Below are positions 45,501-52,434 of a DNA stretch of 64,000 nucleotides, one piece after another. Both the position numbers and the translations under genes were made by a program. Below the pieces are notes generated by a model, which saw only the letters and a program-made list of their open reading frames with translations, was not told the origin of the DNA and did not search any database. Numbering within the stretch: the stretch's first letter is position 1; every line of letters begins with the position of its first letter. This DNA is from Alistipes sp. UBA934 (lineage in GTDB: Bacteria; Bacteroidota; Bacteroidia; Bacteroidales; Rikenellaceae), in the NCBI GenBank assembly GCA_002293535.1, contig DBDK01000005.1:68738-132737 (forward strand), written 5' to 3'.

Positions 45501-46303
45501 AACAATGGGGAATCGATCCGCACCGTAAGCAAAAAACAGGTGTGAAAGCTGCCATAATTCGTGAAAAAGGCTGCCAATGTGAGCGAGAAACGGCCTGGGC
45601 AATGCATTTGGCGGGCTTCGACGTGCGTGACGTACATATGACCGACCTTGTGAGCGGGCGCGAGACGCTCGAAGACGTAAATCTGATCGTCTTTGTGGGC
45701 GGTTTTTCCAACTCCGACGTGCTGGGTTCGGCCAAGGGATGGGCAGGTGCATTTCTATATAACGAAAAGGCTAACAAGGCGTTACAGAATTTTTATGCGC
45801 GAGAGGACACTCTCTCGCTGGGAATTTGCAACGGATGTCAATTAATGGTTGAGCTGGGGCTGATCAAGTCACTGAATGACAGCGGAAAAAAGCCGAAGAT
45901 GTTGCACAATGACAGCCATAAATTCGAATCAGGATTCATTGGTGTGGAGATTGCGGAAGGAGCCAACTCGGTGATGCTAAGTTCGTTATCCGGATCGAAC
46001 CTGGGCGTGTGGGTAGCGCACGGGGAAGGCAAATTTTCGTTACCGGGAGCCGAGGACGATTATAATATTCCGCTGAAATACAGCTACGAAGGCTATCCGG
46101 CGAGCCCCAACGGCAGCGATTTTTGTGCCGCAGGGATCGCCAGTCCGGACGGTCGTCATCTGGCAATGATGCCACACCTTGAGCGTGCGCTAAAACCTTG
46201 GAACTGGGCATATTACCCTGAAGATCGCGCCGGAAAAGACGACATCTCGCCCTGGGTAGAGGCATTTGTAAACGCAAAAAAATGGATCCAAGAACGTGAA
46301 TAG
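42551..46303 (+). CDS. purL: Phosphoribosylformylglycinamidine synthase PurL (large type)
   Basis: A 1250-residue single-chain enzyme of purine synthesis that turns FGAR, glutamine and ATP into FGAM. It has the N-terminal PurS-like part, two AIRS-like halves (KAETHNFPTTVEPFNGAATGSGGEIRD, and HDHGAGGHLNCLSE) and a C-terminal class I glutaminase domain. The glutaminase nucleophile is C1093 in LGICNGCQLM, with NDSHKFES nearby. The length matches the long PurL form of Gammaproteobacteria and Bacteroidetes. It overlaps aroK by 4 bases and murI by 8. Confidence 0.96.
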   Translation: MILFFGGKGHKIYALDAFAELDATEIERLEWLFGDAKHLDKESVTGKFIGPRREMITPWSTNAVEITQNMGIEGIRRIEEFVREEQGAEVTFDPMLNRRYNTLDQDVFAITAQPEPVRNVCDIAEYNKQEGLALSDTEVTYLQEVSTKMGRPLTDSEVFGFSQVNSEHCRHKIFNGEFVIDGVMQPETLFGLIKKTTKANPGQVTSAYKDNCAFLQGPVAEQFAPATHDKPDEFETKDFESVISIKAETHNFPTTVEPFNGAATGSGGEIRDRIAGGKGAFPVAGTAVYMTSYPRLDGGRPWEQAVPARKWLYQSPEEILIKASNGASDFGNKFGQPLVCGSLLTFEHRENNKTWGYDKVIMMAGGVGYGKKADSLKDEPVAGDAVVLLGGDNYRIGMGGGAVSSVATGEFAGQIELNAVQRSNPEMQRRAYNAIRAVSEADTNPIISIHDHGAGGHLNCLSELVEATGGRIDMEQLPVGDPTLSAREIVGNESQERMGLVVGKKYLDYLRAIAERERAPIYTIGETTGDGRFTFVNNITGERPIDWPLEYMFGKAPRTVMADKTLQDLFKPLVYNDGQVVKYIEQVLQLEAVACKDWLTNKVDRSVGGRVAMQQCTGQLQLPLNDCAVVALDYQGVTGIATAIGHAPVAAMIDPEEGSRLAIAEALTNLVFAPLTHGLSGVSLSANWMWPCKNPGEDARLYKAVEAASEFAISLGINIPTGKDSLSMTQKYPDGEGNAGLTGNKVLAPGTVIITSAAEVSDISRSVGAALKHTESEILYVDMSRCDFELGGSSFAQVIDGVGDKTPSVADPEYFGRAFNAVQGLIKEGQVLAGHDVSAGGLVTALLEMTFADNKTGIDVDLSELSGASARLGGKSDLTKLLFSEKPALLLQVLNSAKIQAELAKQNVDSYVIGGINLKRRFSIKTANVEFDLLQNQLRDVWYKTSYLLDRKQSTTAKAAERYTNYKEQPLEFKFPAHFTGKYEQWGIDPHRKQKTGVKAAIIREKGCQCERETAWAMHLAGFDVRDVHMTDLVSGRETLEDVNLIVFVGGFSNSDVLGSAKGWAGAFLYNEKANKALQNFYAREDTLSLGICNGCQLMVELGLIKSLNDSGKKPKMLHNDSHKFESGFIGVEIAEGANSVMLSSLSGSNLGVWVAHGEGKFSLPGAEDDYNIPLKYSYEGYPASPNGSDFCAAGIASPDGRHLAMMPHLERALKPWNWAYYPEDRAGKDDISPWVEAFVNAKKWIQERE

Positions 46304-47087
46304 CAGGGCGATAGGGATTTTTGACTCAGGAATGGGCGGGCTGACGGTTCGTGCAGAAATCGCGCGAGCGCTGCCTGCCGAATCGCTGATATATTTCGGC
46401 GACGGAGCGAACGTACCTTACGGTTCGAAGACTCACGAGCAGATAACGGAATTTGTAGATGGTGCCGTCAGATTACTGATAGATAGGGAGATAAAGATGC
46501 TTGTGGTGGCGTGTAATGCGGCAACAGGAGCGGCGATCGACCATCTGAGAGCAACGTACGACATTCCGATCATAGGTATGGAGCCAGCAGTGAAACCCGC
46601 CGCACTAAGCACCGAAACGGGTGTTATCGGCGTTCTGGCTACTGCCGCAGCGCTCAAAGGAGAGATTTATAAGACCACAGCTGCGAGACATCGCGAAAAA
46701 GTGGAGATCATAGAACGGGTGGGTGAGGGATTCGTGGAACTCGTTGAAAATGACCACGAAGAAACTCCCCAGGCACTTGAAACCGTGAAAGCCGCGCTGG
46801 AGCCAATGCTCGAAAACGGAGCCGATCGAATAGTGTTAGGCTGCACGCACTATCCGTTTTTGGCAGCGACAATGGAGCGAATTATTACCGAACACGCCGC
46901 GAAAACAGGCAATGCAAAGGCACAAATAGTCGATTCGGCCCCGGCCATTGCCCGACGAGTGGAACAGTTGCTTACAGAAAAAAATCTACACGCCGACCCA
47001 ACGAATGCTCCGAAGCACGAATTTCTGTCGTTCGCAGGCGAAGAATACACCCGGCGTTTGAGAAAAAAATGTAATTTTGCGATATGA
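46296..47087 (+). CDS. murI: Glutamate racemase MurI
   Basis: A 263-residue racemase that provides D-glutamate for peptidoglycan. IGIFDSGMGGLTV opens the fold. The two catalytic cysteines are C73 (VACNAAT) and C183 (LGCTHYP), with H185 beside the second. The start is the GTG at 46296, inside the last codons of purL; no ATG is available before the conserved strand. It overlaps ftsK by 4 bases. Confidence 0.93.
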   Translation: MNSRAIGIFDSGMGGLTVRAEIARALPAESLIYFGDGANVPYGSKTHEQITEFVDGAVRLLIDREIKMLVVACNAATGAAIDHLRATYDIPIIGMEPAVKPAALSTETGVIGVLATAAALKGEIYKTTAARHREKVEIIERVGEGFVELVENDHEETPQALETVKAALEPMLENGADRIVLGCTHYPFLAATMERIITEHAAKTGNAKAQIVDSAPAIARRVEQLLTEKNLHADPTNAPKHEFLSFAGEEYTRRLRKKCNFAI

Positions 47088-49447
47088 AACCCCTGCGTCT
47101 CAGCGATAATCAAAAATGGGTCGGCGGACTGGTGCTGTTTTTCCTGGGCCTCTACACCTTATATATATGCGCAAGTTACTTCCTCACCTGGAGCGCCGAC
47201 GCGTCGCTATCGGACGTGATGGGAAGCGCCGCCGACGCTGTGCCGACCGGAGAAAAAGGAACCCTTGGAGCACGACTCGGTGAGTGGTTGATCGCTCGCG
47301 GATTCGGCGCATTCGGAATAGCCATTCCGGTGATGCTCATTATTTTAGGGTTACGGATGATGCGTTACAGGCCCGCGGCTTTGGAACGTTCACTACGCAT
47401 AACACTGATCGGAATGATCCTCGGATCGGTGTCGTTGGGGCTGGTTTTCGGCACACAATGGGGCGTTTTCGGAACCGGCCTGGGAGGCGAATTGGGTATT
47501 TTTGCCGCCGAATGGCTGCGTGCTAAAATCGGATTCCCCGGTGCGGCCCTTGGCTTGTTGTGCCTGTGGATACTGCTCGCAGTCTACATCAGCCGAGAAA
47601 CCATCGCAGCTCTAAATCGAACAGGACGAGCAATTGTCACGACTATCACGCGAGTGGGATCCGATCCATTGCCCGGCGATGAGAGTTTCCAGGAGGAGGC
47701 AAGGGAGGCTGCCGAAGAAGAGATGCTCGCAGGTAAGCCGGTGGTGACGGGAGCGACAGACGTGTCGGGCGTGCCGCCATTTGACTATACTTTCGAAACC
47801 ATACCGCTTGAAGAAGAGCACCCTATAGAGATAGACAAGCCTCTTGAAGAACCCGCCGCAAGACGTACTGTGGATGGAGTTTTTGAGATCGTGGAGCTCG
47901 AACCGGAACCGGAAGCAGAAGACGACGACATCGAAAACAGGCTCTACGACCCGCTCAAAGAACTGTCGAGCTATCGAAAACCCGACATCGAGGGAGTTCT
48001 GAAAGATCACGGCACAAAGGTGGAGGTGACGGACGAAGAGATTCAGGCGAACAGCAACCGTATAGTGCAGACTCTGAGGAACTTCGGAATTGAGATAAGC
48101 AAGATAAAGGCCACAATAGGCCCAACGGTTACTCTTTATGAGATCATTCCGGCGCCTGGTGTAAAAATCTCCAAGATCAAGGGCCTTGAACAAGATATCG
48201 CTCTGAGTCTAAAAGCGTTAGGAATCAGGATTATCGCTCCTATGCCCGGCAAGGGGACTATCGGGATCGAAGTGCCGAACCAGAACAGGGAGATCGTGTC
48301 GATGTACTCGCTGGTGAAATCGGTGCGGTTCCAGGAAAGCAATGCCGAATTGCCACTGGTATTGGGCAAAACCATTCAGAATGAGACGTTTCTGGTCGAT
48401 CTGGCAAAAATGCCTCACCTTCTCATTGCCGGCGCCACTGGACAGGGTAAGAGTGTGGGCCTCAACGTGATAATCTCGTCGCTGCTCTACAAAAAGCATC
48501 CGGCGGAAGTCAAATTCGTGATGGTCGATCCCAAGAAGGTAGAGCTGTCGCTTTACTCGCGTCTCGAAAAGCACTTCTTGGCCAAAATGGAGAGCGAAGA
48601 GGATGCAATATTGACTGATACTCAAAAAGTTGTCTATACCCTCAACTCACTATGCGGCGAGATGGAAGCAAGGTATGAGTTGCTACGAAAAGCGGAAGTC
48701 AAAAAAATTAGCGAATACAACGAGAAGTTTGTGAATCGCCGCCTAAATCCCGAAAAGGGACACAGGTATCTACCTTATATTGTGGTGGTTATCGACGAGT
48801 TTGCCGATATGATTATGACGGCAGGCAAGGAGGTCGAACAACCTATCACGCGTCTGGCACAACTTGCACGCGCGACGGGAATCCATCTCATTATCGCAAC
48901 TCAACGCCCTGATGTTAAGGTTATTACTGGACTCATCAAGGCCAACTTCCCGGCACGCATCGCATTTCGCGTGACTTCGATCGTCGATTCACGCACGATC
49001 CTCGACCAAACAGGGGCCAATCAACTTATTGGTCAGGGAGATATGCTCATTTCGCTTAACGGTGAGATCACGCGTGTGCAGTGTGCGTTTATCGACACGC
49101 CGGAGATCGAAAAGATGACCGAAGTTATTCAGGATCAGCGAGGTTATGCGGCGGCATACCAACTTCCCGACTACGTCCCGGAGTCCAGTGGGGATGGGGC
49201 TGCGGGTGGCGATATTGGTGACGTGGATCGGATGTTCGAGGAGGTGGCGCGTTTTGTGGTCAATAATCAGCAAGGCTCGACCTCTAACATTCAGAGACAC
49301 TTTGCGATAGGGTATAATCGCGCCGGACGGTTGATGGATCAATTGGAGAGGGCAGGCATTGTTGGTCGCGCAGAGGGAAGCAAGCCTCGCGAAGTGCTTA
49401 TACAAGATCCGCGCAGCCTGGAGCGAATTTTTGAGGATATACTATGA
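47084..49447 (+). CDS. ftsK: DNA translocase FtsK/SpoIIIE
   Basis: A 787-residue septal DNA pump. Four membrane helices lie in the first 185 residues, then an acidic linker (about 200-300) that is short compared with E. coli FtsK. The motor domain has Walker A GATGQGKS (450-457) and Walker B VVVIDEFAD (D571, E572). The C-terminal gamma winged helix (about 720-787) contains GSTSNIQRHFAIGYNRAGRL, in part, which reads KOPS-type sites. It clears chromosomes from the septum and helps XerCD. A TAATTTTG box ends 4 bases before its ATG within murI, so it may also have its own start. Confidence 0.94.
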   Translation: MKPLRLSDNQKWVGGLVLFFLGLYTLYICASYFLTWSADASLSDVMGSAADAVPTGEKGTLGARLGEWLIARGFGAFGIAIPVMLIILGLRMMRYRPAALERSLRITLIGMILGSVSLGLVFGTQWGVFGTGLGGELGIFAAEWLRAKIGFPGAALGLLCLWILLAVYISRETIAALNRTGRAIVTTITRVGSDPLPGDESFQEEAREAAEEEMLAGKPVVTGATDVSGVPPFDYTFETIPLEEEHPIEIDKPLEEPAARRTVDGVFEIVELEPEPEAEDDDIENRLYDPLKELSSYRKPDIEGVLKDHGTKVEVTDEEIQANSNRIVQTLRNFGIEISKIKATIGPTVTLYEIIPAPGVKISKIKGLEQDIALSLKALGIRIIAPMPGKGTIGIEVPNQNREIVSMYSLVKSVRFQESNAELPLVLGKTIQNETFLVDLAKMPHLLIAGATGQGKSVGLNVIISSLLYKKHPAEVKFVMVDPKKVELSLYSRLEKHFLAKMESEEDAILTDTQKVVYTLNSLCGEMEARYELLRKAEVKKISEYNEKFVNRRLNPEKGHRYLPYIVVVIDEFADMIMTAGKEVEQPITRLAQLARATGIHLIIATQRPDVKVITGLIKANFPARIAFRVTSIVDSRTILDQTGANQLIGQGDMLISLNGEITRVQCAFIDTPEIEKMTEVIQDQRGYAAAYQLPDYVPESSGDGAAGGDIGDVDRMFEEVARFVVNNQQGSTSNIQRHFAIGYNRAGRLMDQLERAGIVGRAEGSKPREVLIQDPRSLERIFEDIL

Positions 49448-49450
49448 GAA

Positions 49451-49469
49451 CCGGAACGCCGGCAGCGAT
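49451..49469 (+). repeat. 19-base boundary repeat, copy 3
   Basis: Reads CCGGAACGCCGGCAGCGAT and ends 4 bases before the ATG at 49474, the same distance as copy 1 from its ATG. Confidence 0.6.
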
Positions 49470-49473
49470 TTAT

Positions 49474-50073
49474 ATGAAACGTCTATTGCTTATTTTAGTT
49501 GTTACCTTATTCTCCGTCAGTTCTTTTGCGGATGAGAAGTCGGGTGCATTGCTCGGTGCGCTGAAGCAAAAAATTGCTGAAATGGGCCCTTACCGAGTGG
49601 AGTTTTCGGTGACCATAGACGGAGAGTCTGTTGAAGGAAAATACGAGGTGAGTGGTGAGAGTTACCTTGTCACGACCCCGGAAATCGTACTGTATTGCGA
49701 CGGTATGACAAAGTGGGAGGTGCATCTGATTGATCGTGAAGTCATTATAGATGAAGTGGATCCCACGGATCGCACGGTGTTAAACAATCCGACGCGTCTT
49801 TTTGATTTTTTGGACGGGAGCTACACTCATCGGTACGCAGGGCCGGCATTGATCAACGGGGTGAACTGCAACAAGATAGAACTACACGGAGTGGGTGACG
49901 CTTATATTTCCACGGCAACAGGCCTACCCGTGCGTTTGAGCTATCGTATGGCACTGCTGGGAACCGACGCAGTCATTGATGTTGCGCACATTACACCACA
50001 CATCTCGCTCGGAGCAGAATTTAACTATAACTCAGCTCGCTACGAAGGATTTGAGGTTATAGATTTTCGATAA
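49474..50073 (+). CDS. LolA-like outer-membrane lipoprotein carrier
   Basis: A 199-residue exported protein with signal peptide MKRLLLILVVTLFSVSSFAD. The mature part has the LolA-like half-barrel pattern: YRVEFSVTIDGESVEGKYEV, then EIVLYCDGMTKWEVHLIDREVIIDE (in part). LolA ferries lipoproteins through the periplasm. A frame-matched ATG at 49444 overlaps the ftsK stop (ATGA) and would add ten residues before the signal peptide; the start at 49474 is preferred because it opens a standard signal sequence. Its end overlaps the convergent small membrane protein gene by 17 bases. Confidence 0.8.
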   Translation: MKRLLLILVVTLFSVSSFADEKSGALLGALKQKIAEMGPYRVEFSVTIDGESVEGKYEVSGESYLVTTPEIVLYCDGMTKWEVHLIDREVIIDEVDPTDRTVLNNPTRLFDFLDGSYTHRYAGPALINGVNCNKIELHGVGDAYISTATGLPVRLSYRMALLGTDAVIDVAHITPHISLGAEFNYNSARYEGFEVIDFR

Positions 50074-50278
50074 GACGGCTCACACTCGACACGATAGATG
50101 CCAACGGGAACGATAAAATAAGCCCCGCAAAACAAGCTGCAGCCGCAATCAAAGTCCAATTTGCCCGCCGATGCAGGCGCGCGGCCTCCTGACACGCCGC
50201 TGCCAACAAAACACGACGCTCGAACCCTGCCGGCATAACAAGCTCTGGGTGAGCCGCTTTAATCAATTCTTCCATCAT
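50057..50278 (-). CDS. Small membrane protein downstream of ECF sigma (putative anti-sigma factor)
   Basis: A 73-residue protein with a short cytoplasmic helix (ELIKAAHPELVMPAGFERRVLLAAACQ, in part) and one membrane segment (about 42-64). Its ATG overlaps the sigma stop by 4 bases, so both are made in ratio. This placement and topology fit a minimal anti-sigma factor, though there is no recognised zinc or RskA-type motif and the size is small. The role is inferred from context only. Confidence 0.6.
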   Translation of the reverse strand: MMEELIKAAHPELVMPAGFERRVLLAAACQEAARLHRRANWTLIAAAACFAGLILSFPLASIVSSVSRLIENL

Positions 50279-50757
50279 TGCATTCCCTCCATTAATTCGC
50301 GCAACCGAGTTCGCACCCTGTGCAGTCGCACCTTAACGTTCACCTCACTAAGGCCACAAATCGTGCCGCATTCGCGCACAGATTTGTCGTCCGTGTAAAA
50401 AAGCGTCACCAACGTTCTGTCCAGCGGCGGCAAAAGTTCCAACGCACGCCGCATCTTGGCAATATTCACTTCTGTCAATTCCCAATTGTTCTCAGGCTCA
50501 GGCGCTTCGGATATGTCTGCCGGACCATCGAAAAATTCGCGCCGAGATCGCAACGACGACACGGCCGTGGTATATACAATCCTGTAAAGCCAAGTCGAGA
50601 GCGCTCCTTCGCCACGCCAAGTGTGTCGCTTCAAATAGGCCTTAACCAGCGCATCCTGCACCACATCTTCAGCTGCTTCGCGCTGATGCACAATACCTTG
50701 CGCAAGAACTAAGAGTCGCGGCGAGTAGTCACGCACAAGTTTAGCAAAATCCTCCAT
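50275..50757 (-). CDS. ECF-type RNA polymerase sigma factor
   Basis: A 160-residue extracytoplasmic-function sigma factor. Region 2 has GIVHQREAAEDVVQDALVKAY and STWLYRIVYTTAVSSLRSRR, which open the -10 element. Region 4 has LELLPPLDRTLVTLFYTDDKS and the helix-turn-helix CGLSEVNVKVRLHRVRTRL, which reads the -35 element. The ATG at 50757 was chosen because it opens region 2 and lies just after a matching ECF promoter; a longer frame would run through that promoter. The sequence predicts that it activates its own operon and the divergent membrane-protein gene. Confidence 0.92.
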   Translation of the reverse strand: MEDFAKLVRDYSPRLLVLAQGIVHQREAAEDVVQDALVKAYLKRHTWRGEGALSTWLYRIVYTTAVSSLRSRREFFDGPADISEAPEPENNWELTEVNIAKMRRALELLPPLDRTLVTLFYTDDKSVRECGTICGLSEVNVKVRLHRVRTRLRELMEGMQ

Positions 50758-50768
50758 CTTAGTATTGA

Positions 50769-50794
50769 GACGCACGAGGCACAAAAAAGTTACA
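50769..50794 (-). promoter_or_regulatory. ECF-type promoter of the sigma operon
   Basis: On the minus strand: -35 TGTAAC (50794-50789), 16-base spacer beginning with a T-run, -10 CGTC (50772-50769). The start site would be near 50762, only a few bases before the ATG at 50757. Its -35 forms one arm of a perfect 13-bp palindrome with the divergent promoter. Confidence 0.75.
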
Positions 50795-50795
50795 G

Positions 50796-50821
50796 TGTAA
50801 CCTTTTTCTACCGAACGCGTC
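50796..50821 (+). promoter_or_regulatory. ECF-type promoter of the divergent membrane-protein gene
   Basis: On the plus strand: -35 TGTAAC (50796-50801), 16-base spacer beginning CTTTTT, -10 CGTC (50818-50821). It mirrors the sigma promoter exactly around base 50795. The ATG follows at 50857. Confidence 0.75.
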
Positions 50822-50856
50822 AAAATTACGAAGTTAAACTTAAAAAACTAAAAATT

Positions 50857-51324
50857 ATGCACACCGAAGGTTTAGTCGCTCTGTTAATTCCGATTCTTTT
50901 CGTCATCGGACTGTTTACCGCGATCTCGCTGAACATTTATTTTAAGAACCGCACAAAATCGATTATGTATGGGCACTTTACGCAGGGTTGTTCACCGGCC
51001 GACTTAGCTCGTGTCGAGGCGGAAGCGAAGACCGAGCGTATTGAGGCGAGAACCCAGCGTCTCGAAGCAAGAGCTCAATATTCACGTGACTCGTGGTTCC
51101 GTGTGGGTGGATTCCTCGCCGGCGCGGGCATTGGCACGGCTATCGGTTGCCTTTTAATGCCCTGTCTGAATGGAATTTTCGCAGGCTCGTGGGTCGATGA
51201 GACAGCTTGGTTCGTGTTTCTGATATTAGCCATCGCGCTGTTTTTCGGTGGCATTGGGATTATTGGATCACACTTTGTCCAGAAGGCCTTAGACGGCAAG
51301 GTCGGTACGCCGACAGCGAAATGA
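50857..51324 (+). CDS. Membrane protein with coiled-coil linker, likely target of the adjacent ECF sigma
   Basis: A 155-residue protein with an N-terminal membrane segment (about 5-27), a charged helical linker rich in E, A and R (ARVEAEAKTERIEARTQRLE, about 53-74) that should form a coiled coil, and two further membrane segments (about 83-105 and 118-142). It resembles DUF6249-type proteins often found beside ECF sigma genes in Bacteroidetes, but I cannot confirm the family. Its promoter is the mirror image of the sigma promoter. The last codons contain a diverged copy of the 19-base boundary repeat. Confidence 0.65.
   Translation: MHTEGLVALLIPILFVIGLFTAISLNIYFKNRTKSIMYGHFTQGCSPADLARVEAEAKTERIEARTQRLEARAQYSRDSWFRVGGFLAGAGIGTAIGCLLMPCLNGIFAGSWVDETAWFVFLILAIALFFGGIGIIGSHFVQKALDGKVGTPTAK
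51302..51320 (+). repeat. 19-base boundary repeat, copy 4 (diverged)
   Basis: Reads TCGGTACGCCGACAGCGAA: two clear mismatches (T for A, A for T) from the other copies. It lies in the last codons of the membrane-protein gene, directly before ATGA at 51321. Confidence 0.4.
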
Positions 51325-51360
51325 GTCACGCAAAATTAAGATAATTCGGACAATTTTTCG

Positions 51361-51368
51361 TACTTTTG
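51361..51368 (+). promoter_or_regulatory. -7 box of the mqnE operon
   Basis: TACTTTTG ends 4 bases before the GTG at 51373. No well-placed TTTG is seen at -33. The position predicts a leaderless message starting at the GTG. Confidence 0.5.
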
Positions 51369-51372
51369 GGGC

Positions 51373-52434
51373 GTGATTGAACTCGCGCGAAAAGTTGAAA
51401 ACGGCGCTCGTGTCACTCCTGAGGAGGCTCTCAGGTTGTGGCGCGATGCTCCATTGTGGCTACTGGCAAAGTTGGCAGACAGGCGGCGCCGAGCGATGAA
51501 TGGTGATGCGCTCTACTGGAATCGCAATTTCCATATAGAACCTACAAATGTTTGTGCGTTTGCGTGCAAATTTTGCTCATACAGGCGCGGCGCCGGCGAC
51601 CCTGAGGCTTGGGATTTATCCATCGAGAAGATGGAGGAAATTGCGCAAAGTTTTGTCGGTAAGGGGATTACGGAAGTTCATATCGTGGGGGGGGTTCATC
51701 CGGAGCACGATCTTTGGTTCTACACCGAGCTCATTCGCCGCATCAAGGCCATTTTGCCGGATGCCGCGATAAAGGCATACACGGCGGTTGAGTTGGCATA
51801 TATGATCAGAAAAGCGGGACTGTCGTTGGAAGAGGGCTTGAGAGAGTTGCAAAAGGCTGGTATGCAGGCGATTCCTGGCGGTGGAGCGGAGATTTTCGAT
51901 GCGGCTCTGCGTTCGCAAATTTGTCCCGAAAAGGGTACGGCAGAAGAATGGCTTGAAGTTCACGAAGCAGCGCACAAACTCGGCATATCAACCAATGCTA
52001 CAATACTTTACGGTCACGCAGAGACTCTGGAGCAGCGGATCGACCACCTTGAAAGATTGCGAACACTGCAAGACAAAACAGGAGGATTCAATGCATTTAT
52101 ACCGCTGAAATACAGGGCGAAACACAACCAAATGGCTGCGGCGGGGGAGGTGAGTGTCGTGGAAGATATGAAGATGCTGGCGATGGCGCGCATTTTCCTG
52201 GACAACATCCCACACATCAAGGCCTATTGGGTGATGTATGGCAAGGCTGTGGCAGAGATGGCTCTGGCATTCGGGGCAGACGACTTGGACGGAACCATCG
52301 ACGACAGCACGAAAATTTTCTCAATGGCGGGCGGTGATGAAAAACCACGCCTGACTGTCAATGAGATACAAAAAATGGCCGCCTCGGCAAGCCTGAGAGC
52401 AGTAGAACGAGACACATTATATAACATCTTATGA
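51373..52434 (+). CDS. mqnE: Aminofutalosine synthase MqnE
   Basis: A 353-residue radical-SAM enzyme of the futalosine route to menaquinone. The [4Fe-4S] motif is CX3CX2C at C61, C65 and C68 (NVCAFACKFCSYRR). GGVHPEHDLWFY, KAYTAVELAYM and PGGGAEIFD favour MqnE over MqnC, as does NATILYGHAETLEQRIDHL. It joins AdoMet-derived adenosyl to carboxyvinyl-oxybenzoate. The start is the GTG at 51373. It overlaps the PASTA gene by 4 bases. No other menaquinone gene lies in the window. Confidence 0.88.
   Translation: MIELARKVENGARVTPEEALRLWRDAPLWLLAKLADRRRRAMNGDALYWNRNFHIEPTNVCAFACKFCSYRRGAGDPEAWDLSIEKMEEIAQSFVGKGITEVHIVGGVHPEHDLWFYTELIRRIKAILPDAAIKAYTAVELAYMIRKAGLSLEEGLRELQKAGMQAIPGGGAEIFDAALRSQICPEKGTAEEWLEVHEAAHKLGISTNATILYGHAETLEQRIDHLERLRTLQDKTGGFNAFIPLKYRAKHNQMAAAGEVSVVEDMKMLAMARIFLDNIPHIKAYWVMYGKAVAEMALAFGADDLDGTIDDSTKIFSMAGGDEKPRLTVNEIQKMAASASLRAVERDTLYNIL

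Noticed and set aside
47072..47079. Firm promoter call for ftsK inside murI
   Set aside because: TAATTTTG is well placed, but it also encodes the last murI codons and has no -33 box. It is kept only as part of the leaderless pattern.
50758..50823. Longer N-terminus for the ECF sigma factor
   Set aside because: The extra codons run through the ECF promoter and show no sigma region 2 similarity.
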